A stretch of DNA of 64,000 bases, from the NCBI GenBank assembly GCA_010672825.2, contig JAAHFU020000001.1, positions 2,232,001 to 2,296,000 on the forward strand. Reading direction: 5' to 3'. The first letter of the stretch is position 1. Each line of letters starts with the position of its first letter. Source of the stretch: Leptolyngbya sp. SIO1E4 (GTDB taxonomy: Bacteria; Cyanobacteriota; Cyanobacteriia; Phormidesmidales; Phormidesmidaceae). The notes below the pieces were generated by a model. It searched no databases, had not been told where the DNA came from, and saw nothing but the letters and a program-made list of their open reading frames with translations. Below are positions 9,159 through 16,553 of the stretch, one piece after another. The position numbers were made by a program, and so were the translations under genes.

Positions 9159-10160
9159 ATGGATACAGACAACATTAATCGCAAGATTTGCATCGTTGGC
9201 GGTGGTCCAGCCGGTTTATCCTGTGCCCTCTGGGTTAAATATTTAGGTCTATCCCCCATTATCCTGGAAAAACACAGCCGGCTAGGGGGGCTGCAGCATA
9301 CCAACTCCTTCCAAAATACTTGGTATATGGGGATTCCTGGCAAAAATGGCCAAGCCTTCATTCAGGACTTTATTCGCCATGCCGAAGCAGAAACCTTGCC
9401 CACCCTGCTCAATGCTTCTCCTCAGAAGATTACACAATCAGGCGATGACTTTCACATAACCGTCGGCAGAACTGAAATTCTGGCCAAGGCTCTGGTCATT
9501 TGCACCGGGCAGCATATCAGACGTTATGACCATGTACAGGAGATCGCGGGCAGTGAGGTTTTGAAAGACTCTCCCCAGGTGTGCTTTAACCCTGGTTCTA
9601 CCCCACTGCAGGTGCCCTATGTCGCTGGTCAGCATGTGGCCATCATTGGAGGGGGGGACAATGGGCTGGCTACGGCAGCCCTGATGGCTAGCACTGCAGA
9701 TCACATTCATCTGATTGTGCGATCCGAAATTCGGGGGTTTGGGCTCTACAAGCAATGGGTGATGGATGGCATCCAGTCGGGCAAAATTACGCTGCACCAA
9801 CCGGCCCACATTCAGCGGTTTGAAACGAAGGGCGATCAAATCGGCATTACCTTGTGGAATGGCGACCGCAATCCAGTAACTTTACCAGTAGACTTTATTT
9901 GTTTTCGGCTGGGTTTGTCCCCCAATGTGAAGGCGATCGACACGTCCTTACAAAACAGCGGGATCGGGCGTTTGGCGCTAACGCCCAGCGGCTACATTAA
10001 AACCGATGAATTTTGCCGCACGTCGATTCCGAGAATTTATGCAGCGGGAGATGTGGCTAATCAGCGTGATCCCTGCGTGGCCACTGCGGTGGCCCAGGGC
10101 ACAATTGCTGCACGGAGCCTAGAGGCCGACCTGCGATCGCGGTGTTGGCGCTTTTCTTAA
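9159..10160 (+). CDS. FAD/NAD(P)-binding oxidoreductase, thioredoxin-reductase-like, no CxxC
   Basis: This 333-residue flavoprotein has two Rossmann motifs, GGGPAGLSCA near residues 12-21 for FAD and GGGDNGLATAA near 166-176 for a pyridine nucleotide, and the C-terminal FAD motif RIYAAGDV. The size and order match thioredoxin reductase and type-2 ferredoxin-NADP reductase. The redox pair of TrxB (CATC type) that should precede the second Rossmann fold is absent; that region reads VCFNPGSTPLQVPYVAGQH. A thioredoxin reductase function is therefore unlikely, and a ferredoxin/flavodoxin-NADP reductase or another quinone- or NAD(P)-linked reductase is more plausible. No operon partner is adjacent. 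Confidence 0.8.
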   Translation: MDTDNINRKICIVGGGPAGLSCALWVKYLGLSPIILEKHSRLGGLQHTNSFQNTWYMGIPGKNGQAFIQDFIRHAEAETLPTLLNASPQKITQSGDDFHITVGRTEILAKALVICTGQHIRRYDHVQEIAGSEVLKDSPQVCFNPGSTPLQVPYVAGQHVAIIGGGDNGLATAALMASTADHIHLIVRSEIRGFGLYKQWVMDGIQSGKITLHQPAHIQRFETKGDQIGITLWNGDRNPVTLPVDFICFRLGLSPNVKAIDTSLQNSGIGRLALTPSGYIKTDEFCRTSIPRIYAAGDVANQRDPCVATAVAQGTIAARSLEADLRSRCWRFS

Positions 10161-10213
10161 GAGGAGTCCAGGTCAAAAATCATCCCGCGAGAGAAACCCG
10201 GTTCCTGGACAAT
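10161..10213 (+). repeat. Dispersed repeat family 2, short copy
   Basis: This 53-bp element is bounded by the inverted termini GTCCAGG and CCTGGAC. It matches the reverse complement of 13951-14052, but lacks about 50 bp of that copy's interior. It starts just after the stop of the flavoprotein gene. Confidence 0.7.
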
Positions 10214-10431
10214 TTATTCTTTGGGGAGAAGGGATCATCGACCATAGCCCTCGCTTGCCTGCCAAACTGACTTGGAGCAAGGCACAAGGATGAATAGAAA
10301 CGCTTGATTAGAGAGCCGTCGGATTATCTGGATTGTCCTAACACAAGTGCGGACTGCTATATGATGGCTTCCGGGTTGTCCCAACTAGGCAACTTTGGTT
10401 GCGCGTATAAACCTGCTTCACGGAGATAACG

Positions 10432-10950
10432 ATGGCTTCTTTGCCTACTATTACAGCCATTTATACTGATGGCGCCTGCTCTGGAAATCCCGGCCCGGGT
10501 GGCTGGGGGACAGTGATTTATTTTGCTGATGGATCGGTGCATGAAATGGGCGGTCGCGATGCTCAAACCACGAACAATCGGATGGAAATGCAGGCGGCGA
10601 TCGCAGGCTTGCAACTCCTGGTAACTGCTGGGCAAACAACCCCCGTCGAGCTGTTGACCGACAGCGAGTATGTGAAGAAGGGTATTACGGAATGGATCGC
10701 GGGTTGGAAGCGCCGGGGCTGGAAAAATTCGGCTAAAAAACCGGTTCTCAATCAAGATCTTTGGCAGCAACTGGATCAGGCTAATCAAGCGGCGACTCGC
10801 CAAACTGGAGCCCCGGTGAAATGGACCTATGTACGGGGGCACGCTGGCAATGTTGGTAACGAGCGGTGTGACGAGATAGCACGCGCGTTTTCCCTGAACC
10901 GCAGTATCGACCTGAGCCAACACCCAGACGCGATCGCCTTAGGATCCTAA
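10432..10950 (+). CDS. rnhA: Ribonuclease HI
   Basis: This enzyme degrades the RNA strand of RNA-DNA hybrids, for example primers and R-loops. The protein has 172 residues and starts with an ATG preceded by a good GGAG site. The four catalytic carboxylates are visible: Asp13 in YTDGACSGNPGPGG, Glu52 in NNRMEMQAAI, Asp77 in LLTDSEYV and Asp147 in NERCDEIA, with the assisting His137 in VRGHAGN. The basic handle helix (GWKRRGWKNSAKKPV, about 91-105) is present, as in E. coli RNase HI. It stands alone in the same direction as its neighbours. Confidence 0.96.
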   Translation: MASLPTITAIYTDGACSGNPGPGGWGTVIYFADGSVHEMGGRDAQTTNNRMEMQAAIAGLQLLVTAGQTTPVELLTDSEYVKKGITEWIAGWKRRGWKNSAKKPVLNQDLWQQLDQANQAATRQTGAPVKWTYVRGHAGNVGNERCDEIARAFSLNRSIDLSQHPDAIALGS

Positions 10951-11063
10951 CCTGTCACCCATAGACTTAAATCTTGGATGAAGCCAAAAATGATTGATGT
11001 CTAAACCATGGATCCTTTCAACGTAAGGCATAGAATGAGTTCAAGGCTATTCTTAGGAACAAA

Positions 11064-11345
11064 ATGGCTGATTCAGGCGTCAATGATACGTTCGAGACTA
11101 CAGAGAATTTGCCCCGAGAGGCACGGGTCACGCAGCTCCGCAATATGCTGGAGACCTTACAGATCGCAGATGCGATCGCTAAGGAAGGATATCTCATCAC
11201 CAGTTCTGAACTTGCAGACCTGATGGATGTCAACGCGAGTGCCGTTACCAGTCGAGGTGAATACTGGGCTTGGAGGAACTGGTCCGTGTCTCGGGTTCGT
11301 CGGGAAGGAAACCAGATTCTCTGGCAGCTAGAGCGCCTCGACTAG
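11064..11345 (+). CDS. Small HTH-like conserved hypothetical protein
   Basis: This is a 93-residue protein of unknown function. The middle segment GYLITSSELADLMDVNASAVTSR (about 42-64) reads as a helix-turn-helix, and the tail WSVSRVRREGNQILWQLERLD resembles a wing or strand. Small proteins of this type are frequent in cyanobacterial genomes, but no regulon or partner is known to me. The ATG at 11064 is the only start that keeps the whole HTH. A DNA-binding role is an inference from the motif only. Confidence 0.65.
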   Translation: MADSGVNDTFETTENLPREARVTQLRNMLETLQIADAIAKEGYLITSSELADLMDVNASAVTSRGEYWAWRNWSVSRVRREGNQILWQLERLD

Positions 11346-11445
11346 CTCAGCGACGGTTATGGTGGCGTCTCAGCCCGGTGTCTTTAGTTCATTGGCCGTC
11401 GAGTAGGGGCAATGAACACTGACGGCACTGAATTGCTTTGGAAAG

Positions 11446-11607
11446 ATGGCTACACCACGAGACCTCAACATCATTAAGATATTTGGCGACTTGCCGCTGA
11501 TTTGGAGCAGCCTGCAAGGTACCCATATCCGCGAATTCTGCCCCAATCAAGGTGCTGGGTTAGCCTCTCAAGCTTTCTGGGAGCAGGCGTTACAGGCTTC
11601 ATCGTAA
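11446..11607 (+). CDS. Possible 53-residue ORF of unknown function
   Basis: An ATG-initiated frame of 53 codons lies in the otherwise empty interval 11346-11839. Its C-terminal part (IWSSLQGTHIREFCPNQGAG) has a protein-like composition and could be the remnant of a larger gene. No ribosome binding site or recognisable family was seen. The rest of the interval holds no convincing feature. Confidence 0.22.
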   Translation: MATPRDLNIIKIFGDLPLIWSSLQGTHIREFCPNQGAGLASQAFWEQALQASS

Positions 11608-11839
11608 CAACGCCCATACTCCTGAGCTGGCCCTCTATACTAGAGCTTAGGGAGTAAGCTTTGCAGCATGCAGGGCTTGACGGGTCTACTGCACTCTATG
11701 AGCGCGCTGTGAAGACATGCAGGCTTTTTAGAAAACCCATGGTTAACTAGCTTGCCTTCTCAAAACGGGTTCGTTATGGTGTGATAAACCCACAGCACGG
11801 GTTCATTTTGCCGGTAAGATATACTACATATAGCTGTCT

Positions 11840-12247
11840 GTGCGCTCTAGAAAAGCTCAAAAGATTGACCTCCAGGCAGAGTATCCCTGCCCTTGCCGCC
11901 GCAACGGGACACTATCTCCTATAGCGCTGACAGAGGCTTTTGGTTGTACTCGCTGTCAACAGATTTTTGTTATTCGCGAAGGTGGGTATTTGTTGGAGCA
12001 GATTTCAACTCACTACCCTTATAAGCGAGTCTGGTACTGGACAGGGCAGCAATGGCGCCTTGACCAGTCTGTTCTGAGTAATCACTACTTACCGCTAGCA
12101 ATTATGCTGGTTGGGGTAGCCATGTTTGTTTTGCTGCTGGTGATTGTGCAGCCGCCTGCCAACTTAGGTATGTTTTTGCGGCTCCTGTTTGTGGCGGCTC
12201 TTACCTTATTGTTATTGGGTGTCTTGTGGTTTTCCTGCCGTCGTTAA
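11840..12247 (+). CDS. Zinc-ribbon plus two-TM hypothetical protein
   Basis: This is a 135-residue membrane protein of unknown function that begins with a GTG codon. The N-terminal third contains two cysteine pairs (CPC near residues 17-19 and CTRC near 36-39) that could form a zinc ribbon. They are followed by a soluble segment, KRVWYWTGQQWRLDQ, and two hydrophobic segments at about 84-105 and 112-131, with a basic end (CRR). The sequence appears to be a conserved cyanobacterial type, but I cannot name it. It lies 30 bp upstream of the ProA-like gene and may be co-transcribed with it. Confidence 0.6.
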   Translation: MRSRKAQKIDLQAEYPCPCRRNGTLSPIALTEAFGCTRCQQIFVIREGGYLLEQISTHYPYKRVWYWTGQQWRLDQSVLSNHYLPLAIMLVGVAMFVLLLVIVQPPANLGMFLRLLFVAALTLLLLGVLWFSCRR

Positions 12248-12277
12248 TTCACGGATCTCAATCCCCAAGCTGATGAA

Positions 12278-13528
12278 ATGACCTCTGTTCAATCCTTAGC
12301 AGAATTAACTGGCTTAATTCAACAGGTGCGCCAAGCTGCGAGAGCGTTGGAAAAAGCCGAGCAGGTATCGGTGGCGCTGGCAGATGCCGCTAAAGCATTG
12401 AGAGCAGCTTCAGACAAGATCTTAGAAGCGAACACCCTCGATTTAGAGGCCAGCCTAGAGATGGCGGTGCCAGGGTTAGTGCTTGAGTGGCTAAAACTCA
12501 CGCCAGAACGCCTCAACACCGCGATTACCCTACTGGAGCGTCTTGCCAACCTGGACTCTGTGACCAGCTTTGCGTGCCGGTCTGATTTAGCCACCGCCCC
12601 CACATCGCATTCTTATGTTTTAGGTGAACCTTTAGGGGTTGTGGCCTTTGTCTATGAAGCTTTACCTGAGTTAGCTATTGTTGCTGCCGGGCTCTGTTTG
12701 CGGACGGGGAATGGACTCATCCTCAAAGGCGGGCACGAGGCGAGCCAAACCAATCAGGCGATCGCGACTGCATTTCAAACTGCCTTTGCTCAAACTGGGT
12801 TACCTGAGCACACGATCTTGATGATTTCTCCGAGCGAGGGGGAGGCGGCTCGCCGCTGGCTGATGCAGACGCCTGATTTGGATCTCGTGATCCCTTATGG
12901 GCGGGCGAGTTTAGTTCAGCAGGTCATGAGAGAGGCAAACTCACCCAGCTTGTCGACGGCGATCGGCAATTGTTATTTGTATTGGGCGCATACTGCCCCA
13001 GCTGAAGCCGTCGCCAAGATTGTGCTAGATAGCCAACAAGGTATTCCAGAGCCCATCAACGGGATTGAAAAAATTTTGGTGGATGCCAAAGTCTCTCCGA
13101 ACGCCCTCCATGAGCTACGCAGCCTTTTACAGGCAGGGGGCTTGACGCCTGAAGCTGCCAAGAGTTCTCCTCTCAATGCTCTGCATGCTTTAGAAGATGA
13201 TGAAATTTGGTGGCATGCTCAGTTAAATCACGCGGTGATTCTGGCCCAAGTACCAGACTTGCCGACCGCGATCGCGCTCATTAACGAATATAGCCATGGC
13301 CATGCAGACTGTATTGTGACCAACTCTTATCAGGAAAGCGTTCAATTTACTAATCAAGTTCGCAGTGCCTCGATTTACGTGAATGCCTCTCCTCGGTTTC
13401 AGCGCAATACCTCCCAGGCCAGGGCGATCGCGCTGGGCATGTCAGCTCAACGAGGGCTCCAAGGGGGGCGTATCGGCTTAGATACTCTCCTTACCCACAA
13501 AGCTGTGATTCAGGGCTTTGTCCCTTAA
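12278..13528 (+). CDS. ProA-like aldehyde dehydrogenase paralogue lacking the catalytic Cys
   Basis: The 416-residue chain follows gamma-glutamyl phosphate reductase (glutamate-5-semialdehyde dehydrogenase, proline synthesis) from end to end: GEPLGVVAFVYEALPELAI (117-135), LRTGNGLILKGG (141-152), VPxx-type segment at 204-214, and YVNASPRF near the C-terminus. In bona fide ProA the active-site cysteine sits in RPSxCNxxETLLV. Here the aligned segment is IPEPINGIEKILV, so the position is Ile260. The PRGGKGLI nucleotide loop has also become IPYGRASL. The enzyme is therefore probably unable to carry out the normal thiol chemistry. A regulatory or altered role, or relaxed selection, are alternatives. 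Automated annotation would probably call it proA. Confidence 0.85.
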   Translation: MTSVQSLAELTGLIQQVRQAARALEKAEQVSVALADAAKALRAASDKILEANTLDLEASLEMAVPGLVLEWLKLTPERLNTAITLLERLANLDSVTSFACRSDLATAPTSHSYVLGEPLGVVAFVYEALPELAIVAAGLCLRTGNGLILKGGHEASQTNQAIATAFQTAFAQTGLPEHTILMISPSEGEAARRWLMQTPDLDLVIPYGRASLVQQVMREANSPSLSTAIGNCYLYWAHTAPAEAVAKIVLDSQQGIPEPINGIEKILVDAKVSPNALHELRSLLQAGGLTPEAAKSSPLNALHALEDDEIWWHAQLNHAVILAQVPDLPTAIALINEYSHGHADCIVTNSYQESVQFTNQVRSASIYVNASPRFQRNTSQARAIALGMSAQRGLQGGRIGLDTLLTHKAVIQGFVP

Positions 13529-13582
13529 AAACTCATCTCACCTGTCTGGATCGATGCCACATGCGGTAATCCTCTGGCGGAT

Positions 13583-13828
13583 ATGGCTCGGAGTTCGCTT
13601 CTGATCAACAAGGCGCACTTACAGGAAGATAAGCGTCAGCGTTGGGTGCTTGATGCATCTCGCAAGTTGTTTCATCGAGTTTATCTGAGGCGCTATTTTT
13701 ATCTCTGCCCTGGCGATCGCACAGAACTTGCAAGGTGGCGGATCGTCAATGCAGCCGCTCGGTTGAGTGAGAACATTCCTGAGGCGCAAACATTACTTGC
13801 GTTTATCCATGCTGAGCTGTCGCGGTAG
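13583..13828 (+). CDS. Small hypothetical protein, phosphotransferase-tail-like
   Basis: This 81-residue ORF starts with ATG 55 bp after the ProA-like gene. It is rich in Arg and aromatic residues (LFHRVYLRRYFYLCPGD), and the segment ELARWRIVNAAARLSENIPE resembles the C-terminal helices of aminoglycoside-phosphotransferase-like proteins. None of the catalytic motifs of that fold is present, so it may be a remnant of a larger gene or an independent small protein. Codon usage is unremarkable. The family assignment is weak. Confidence 0.45.
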   Translation: MARSSLLINKAHLQEDKRQRWVLDASRKLFHRVYLRRYFYLCPGDRTELARWRIVNAAARLSENIPEAQTLLAFIHAELSR

Positions 13829-13899
13829 CTGCGATGCTGCCTAATGCGATACTGGAGCAGAGAACGCGTTCGTTTTTGATCCTGGGCTAAACATTAGAA

Positions 13900-13929
13900 C
13901 GATACTCGGTGTCTCGATACTCGGTGTCT
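13900..13929 (+). repeat. Two tandem 15-bp repeats
   Basis: The 15-mer CGATACTCGGTGTCT occurs twice in direct succession (13900-13914 and 13915-13929) in non-coding sequence just before the long copy of repeat family 2. Confidence 0.7.
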
Positions 13930-13950
13930 TAAGAGTGCTCCCAAGAATCA

Positions 13951-14052
13951 ATTGTCCAGGAACCCGGTTTCTCTCAAACCCCAGCCATTCTCTGGTCAGG
14001 CTTTGTAGAAACCGAGTCCCTATCGCGGGATGATTTTTTACCTGGACTCCTC
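13951..14052 (-). repeat. Dispersed repeat family 2, long copy
   Basis: This 102-bp element is bounded by GTCCAGG/CCTGGAC inverted termini, and its reverse complement matches 10161-10213. It carries about 50 bp of extra interior sequence, including a second GAAACC-type segment, so the shorter copy could have arisen by recombination between internal direct repeats. It lies 40 bp upstream of the membrane-protein gene at 14093. Confidence 0.7.
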
Positions 14053-14092
14053 TAATTAAAATAGGCAGCGCGATAAAGTAGTCGGAAGGCAG

Positions 14093-14527
14093 ATGGAACC
14101 TATCAGCAGCCAAGATCGTGAAAACTTGAAGCTACTCTCAATTTTTCATTACTTGCTTGGAGGGATGATTCTGGCATTTTCATTACTCCAAGCAAGCATT
14201 CTATTGTCACTTTTCGCATGGCATAGTATTCCTGACTATCGTTTGCCCAGTGACTTGCCATTAGGCGATAGTAGTTTTTTATTGTCTCAATTTGGCGTGA
14301 TCATTCTTGCGGTAGGTTTAGCCTTTTTGATTTTTGGATTAATGTTTCCATTCTGCTTGATCGCCTCAGGTCGGCTTTTGTCAAAAAGAAAGGGCTATTG
14401 GTTTAGTTTTATGACTGCTTGCATTGAGTGTGTGTATACTCCCTTCGGAACAATCTTGGGGATTTTTACTTTGATTGTTTTATCCAGACAATCCGTGAAA
14501 GCTCTTTATGGTCTCAACAATGGTTAA
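14093..14527 (+). CDS. Hypothetical multi-pass membrane protein
   Basis: This 144-residue protein has three to four hydrophobic segments: about 18-42, 66-92 (with FGVIILAVGLAFLIFGLMFPF) and 100-132. The N-terminus is hydrophilic (MEPISSQDRENLKLL). The arrangement recalls small bacterial membrane proteins with a repeated hairpin, but no family is recognised. The sequence is more AT-rich than that of its neighbours, which fits an accessory gene. The function is unknown. Confidence 0.6.
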   Translation: MEPISSQDRENLKLLSIFHYLLGGMILAFSLLQASILLSLFAWHSIPDYRLPSDLPLGDSSFLLSQFGVIILAVGLAFLIFGLMFPFCLIASGRLLSKRKGYWFSFMTACIECVYTPFGTILGIFTLIVLSRQSVKALYGLNNG

Positions 14528-14695
14528 GTTGAGTGAAGCGTTCTGATGAATCTTTATCTGCGGGTGCGATCGCGACTGCGATATTAAATCTGCGCTGCAT
14601 CGCGAGTTTTGGGAAGCAGGGCATCTGGCTCTGGGGTGGTGAAGCGTTAGCCACAACGCTGTTTACTCACAGCTTAATTGATAAGCTCATTTTTG

Positions 14696-15067
14696 ATGAA
14701 GATTCACTTTCTAAACGTAGATCTTGAAATAGAGAGTCATCAAAATCTTCAGCCTATTGTTGAAGATTTCGGTGATGAGGTGGTGACGCTATATTCTGGT
14801 CAAGCCCAAGGCCACTACGTCGCTACTTTCGAAGCACCCCATACGGCGGATGCAGATTCGATTATTTCCTATTTCTGCGCGCTCATTAAAACGCTGGATG
14901 CAGATGCAAAAGCACTTTGGGAGACTGCGTTTACAAAAGTCTTTGATATTGGATATGAAAGTGGTACGGAGCCGAGAAGTTATCGGTCTGAGATCCGTGC
15001 AGAAACGATTGAGCAAGTTGCATCGTTGGGGGCTTCACTGAGAGTAACGATTTATCCCCCGCATTAG
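14696..15067 (+). CDS. Hypothetical acidic protein
   Basis: This is a 123-residue soluble protein of unknown function. The ATG at 14696 (MKIHFLNVDLEIES) is preferred over an upstream TTG at 14678. The sequence alternates short beta-like stretches with an amphipathic helix (IISYFCALIKTLDADAKALWETAF, in the middle) and ends with LRVTIYPPH. This alpha/beta pattern looks like a single compact domain, as in small immunity or DUF-type proteins, but no motif is diagnostic. It sits in the accessory 13.5-16.4 kb cluster. Confidence 0.5.
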   Translation: MKIHFLNVDLEIESHQNLQPIVEDFGDEVVTLYSGQAQGHYVATFEAPHTADADSIISYFCALIKTLDADAKALWETAFTKVFDIGYESGTEPRSYRSEIRAETIEQVASLGASLRVTIYPPH

Positions 15068-15109
15068 AACCAAATCATTGCAAATGGCATGATAGGACTC
15101 GTTGGCTAA

Positions 15110-15201
15110 TATTGCACGACATGCTAGTTGGGAGAATCAGATTTCCTGGAATCCTGATGCAGTAAGGGTTTGATTTCTGCCTTCTGATTTCTGCTTTTTA
15201 C
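15110..15201 (+). repeat. Dispersed repeat family 1, copy A
   Basis: This 92-bp non-coding element starts with ATTGCAC, has a core with ATTTCCTGGAATCC and ends in a pyrimidine-rich TTCTGCCTTCTG-type tail. Related copies are at 33449-33551 (same strand) and 53652-53753 (opposite strand). Its tail runs to within 4 bp of the acetyltransferase start at 15205. Confidence 0.75.
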
Positions 15202-15204
15202 TAT

Positions 15205-15678
15205 ATGACTAGGGTTGACGTAACCATTCGCAGGATGAAATCTGGGGAGGAAGTGAAAGTTTGTGCTCTGGCTCGGGCTGTCTTTCATGAATTTGTTGCT
15301 CCATGCTATGAACGAGCGGGCGTAGACGAGTTCTTGAGATATGTCGATCCCGGTTCACTGGCCAAACGGTCTAGCAGGGATCACTGCATATTGCTTGCAG
15401 AACACGTTGGCAATCTGGTGGGGATAATCGAAATGAGGCGCTGCAGGCATATTTCTCTTTTGTTTGTTGCAGGAGAGATTCAGCGCCAAGGGGTTGCTAC
15501 GCAGCTTTTGCATGCAGCCATTGAAATCTGTCGCAGCAATGCCCCTAATCTGTCTGAGGTCAGCGTGCACGCTTCGCCCAATGCAGTCGCCGCTTACGCG
15601 AGGTTAGGGTTTCAAGCAGAAGGCGCTGAGCAACTGGAGCATGGTATTCAGTACATTCCGATGAAATTACGACTCTAG
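15205..15678 (+). CDS. GNAT family N-acetyltransferase
   Basis: This 157-residue protein has the acetyl-CoA-binding GNAT fold. The pyrophosphate-binding loop is in LFVAGEIQRQGVATQLLHAAI (about 91-111; Q/RxxGxA type), followed by VSVHASPNAVAAYARLGFQ, the usual beta5-alpha4 region with the ARLGF signature. The substrate cannot be inferred. It is directly followed by a second GNAT gene with no intergenic base, so the two are almost certainly translated from one mRNA. Confidence 0.85.
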   Translation: MTRVDVTIRRMKSGEEVKVCALARAVFHEFVAPCYERAGVDEFLRYVDPGSLAKRSSRDHCILLAEHVGNLVGIIEMRRCRHISLLFVAGEIQRQGVATQLLHAAIEICRSNAPNLSEVSVHASPNAVAAYARLGFQAEGAEQLEHGIQYIPMKLRL

Positions 15679-16389
15679 ATGGAATCAATGGATTCTTTTA
15701 TCACTGCATTACCTGATATTCCTCGTTGGGTTGAGGTTCGAGGGATGTTGCTTGCGGGCCGGGGCCATGTCTATGGTGTTGAACTGGCCCCAGTACTCAC
15801 AGGTGTGGTGCTGCAGCCAGATACTAAACTTGCTGCTGTCGTTGGGCAGCCAGCATTTGAGCTGATTAGAGAGATTGCTCAGAGCGCTGATGAAATTCTT
15901 GCTGTGCCGGAAAATGTAGAGTGGGTCACGCAGGCCCTGCCAGGCTGGGCTTCTGAGTCAGCCACGCTACATGGTTTCAGCGACCTCAATCGATTACTAG
16001 AATCTTCACCGGAGTCTGTGCGTTTGCTCAAGCCTGAGGAAATCAGCACGGTGCCTGATTTACCGATCGCGCTGCAGGAAGAATTTGAAATTGCCTCTCG
16101 CGCTGGTACGCCGATCGCGGCAACCTGGCTAGCCGATCGCCCGGTTGCATTCTGTTACGCGGGTGCCGTTACAGAGACATTATGGGATGTGGCTATCGAT
16201 ACCCTGTCCCCCTACCGCCGCCGAGGATACGCCACCCAATGCTTTCAATATTTAGCACGGCGCATGGCTCAGGAGGGGAAGCAACCCGTTTGGGGCGCCG
16301 TCAAGTCCAACCTGGCCTCTGCTCAGCTAGCCACGAAGCTAGGATTTGCTGCTGTTGACTCTTTGTTTGTGTATTCTCGGGGTACCTAA
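15679..16389 (+). CDS. GNAT family acetyltransferase, second of a pair
   Basis: This 236-residue protein has a GNAT domain in its C-terminal half: LWDVAIDTLSPYRRRGYATQCFQYLARRM (about 171-199) carries the RRxGxA loop, and WGAVKSNLASAQLATKLGFAAVDS follows. The N-terminal half (about 1-120) is a different alpha/beta region without a recognised domain, possibly a degenerate GNAT repeat. The start overlaps nothing but abuts the previous stop exactly; Met4 is an alternative start. The substrate is unknown. Confidence 0.82.
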   Translation: MESMDSFITALPDIPRWVEVRGMLLAGRGHVYGVELAPVLTGVVLQPDTKLAAVVGQPAFELIREIAQSADEILAVPENVEWVTQALPGWASESATLHGFSDLNRLLESSPESVRLLKPEEISTVPDLPIALQEEFEIASRAGTPIAATWLADRPVAFCYAGAVTETLWDVAIDTLSPYRRRGYATQCFQYLARRMAQEGKQPVWGAVKSNLASAQLATKLGFAAVDSLFVYSRGT

Positions 16390-16553
16390 TACTCCACCAG
16401 AGGGAAAGTGACAGGTGCCTGAGCGGAGGCATTTCCACCCTTGGCAACCCTGGGGATTGGCGAGAGTTTTATGGCTGGCATGTTGCAGCAGATCTATAAA
16501 CCGGTATAGTAGGGGCAATTTAGACTAGATCATTCGCACTAGCGATCGCTTCT

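Noticed and set aside
9438-9839. Minus-strand frame of 133 codons inside the TrxR-like gene
   Set aside because: It is antisense to a clear flavoprotein with conserved motifs and has no features of its own.
10321-10350. Possible fourth copy of repeat family 1
   Set aside because: Only GATTGTCCTAAC and AAGTGC match; the core and the pyrimidine tail are absent, so it is too short to call.
10357-10923. Long minus-strand frame of 188 codons over rnhA
   Set aside because: It lies antisense to a certain ribonuclease HI gene, has a composition typical of a shadow frame and shows no motif.
14533-14727. GTG-initiated frame of 64 codons before the acidic hypothetical gene
   Set aside because: It overlaps the better supported gene at 14696 in another frame and has no ribosome site. 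A remnant of an older gene is possible but cannot be shown.
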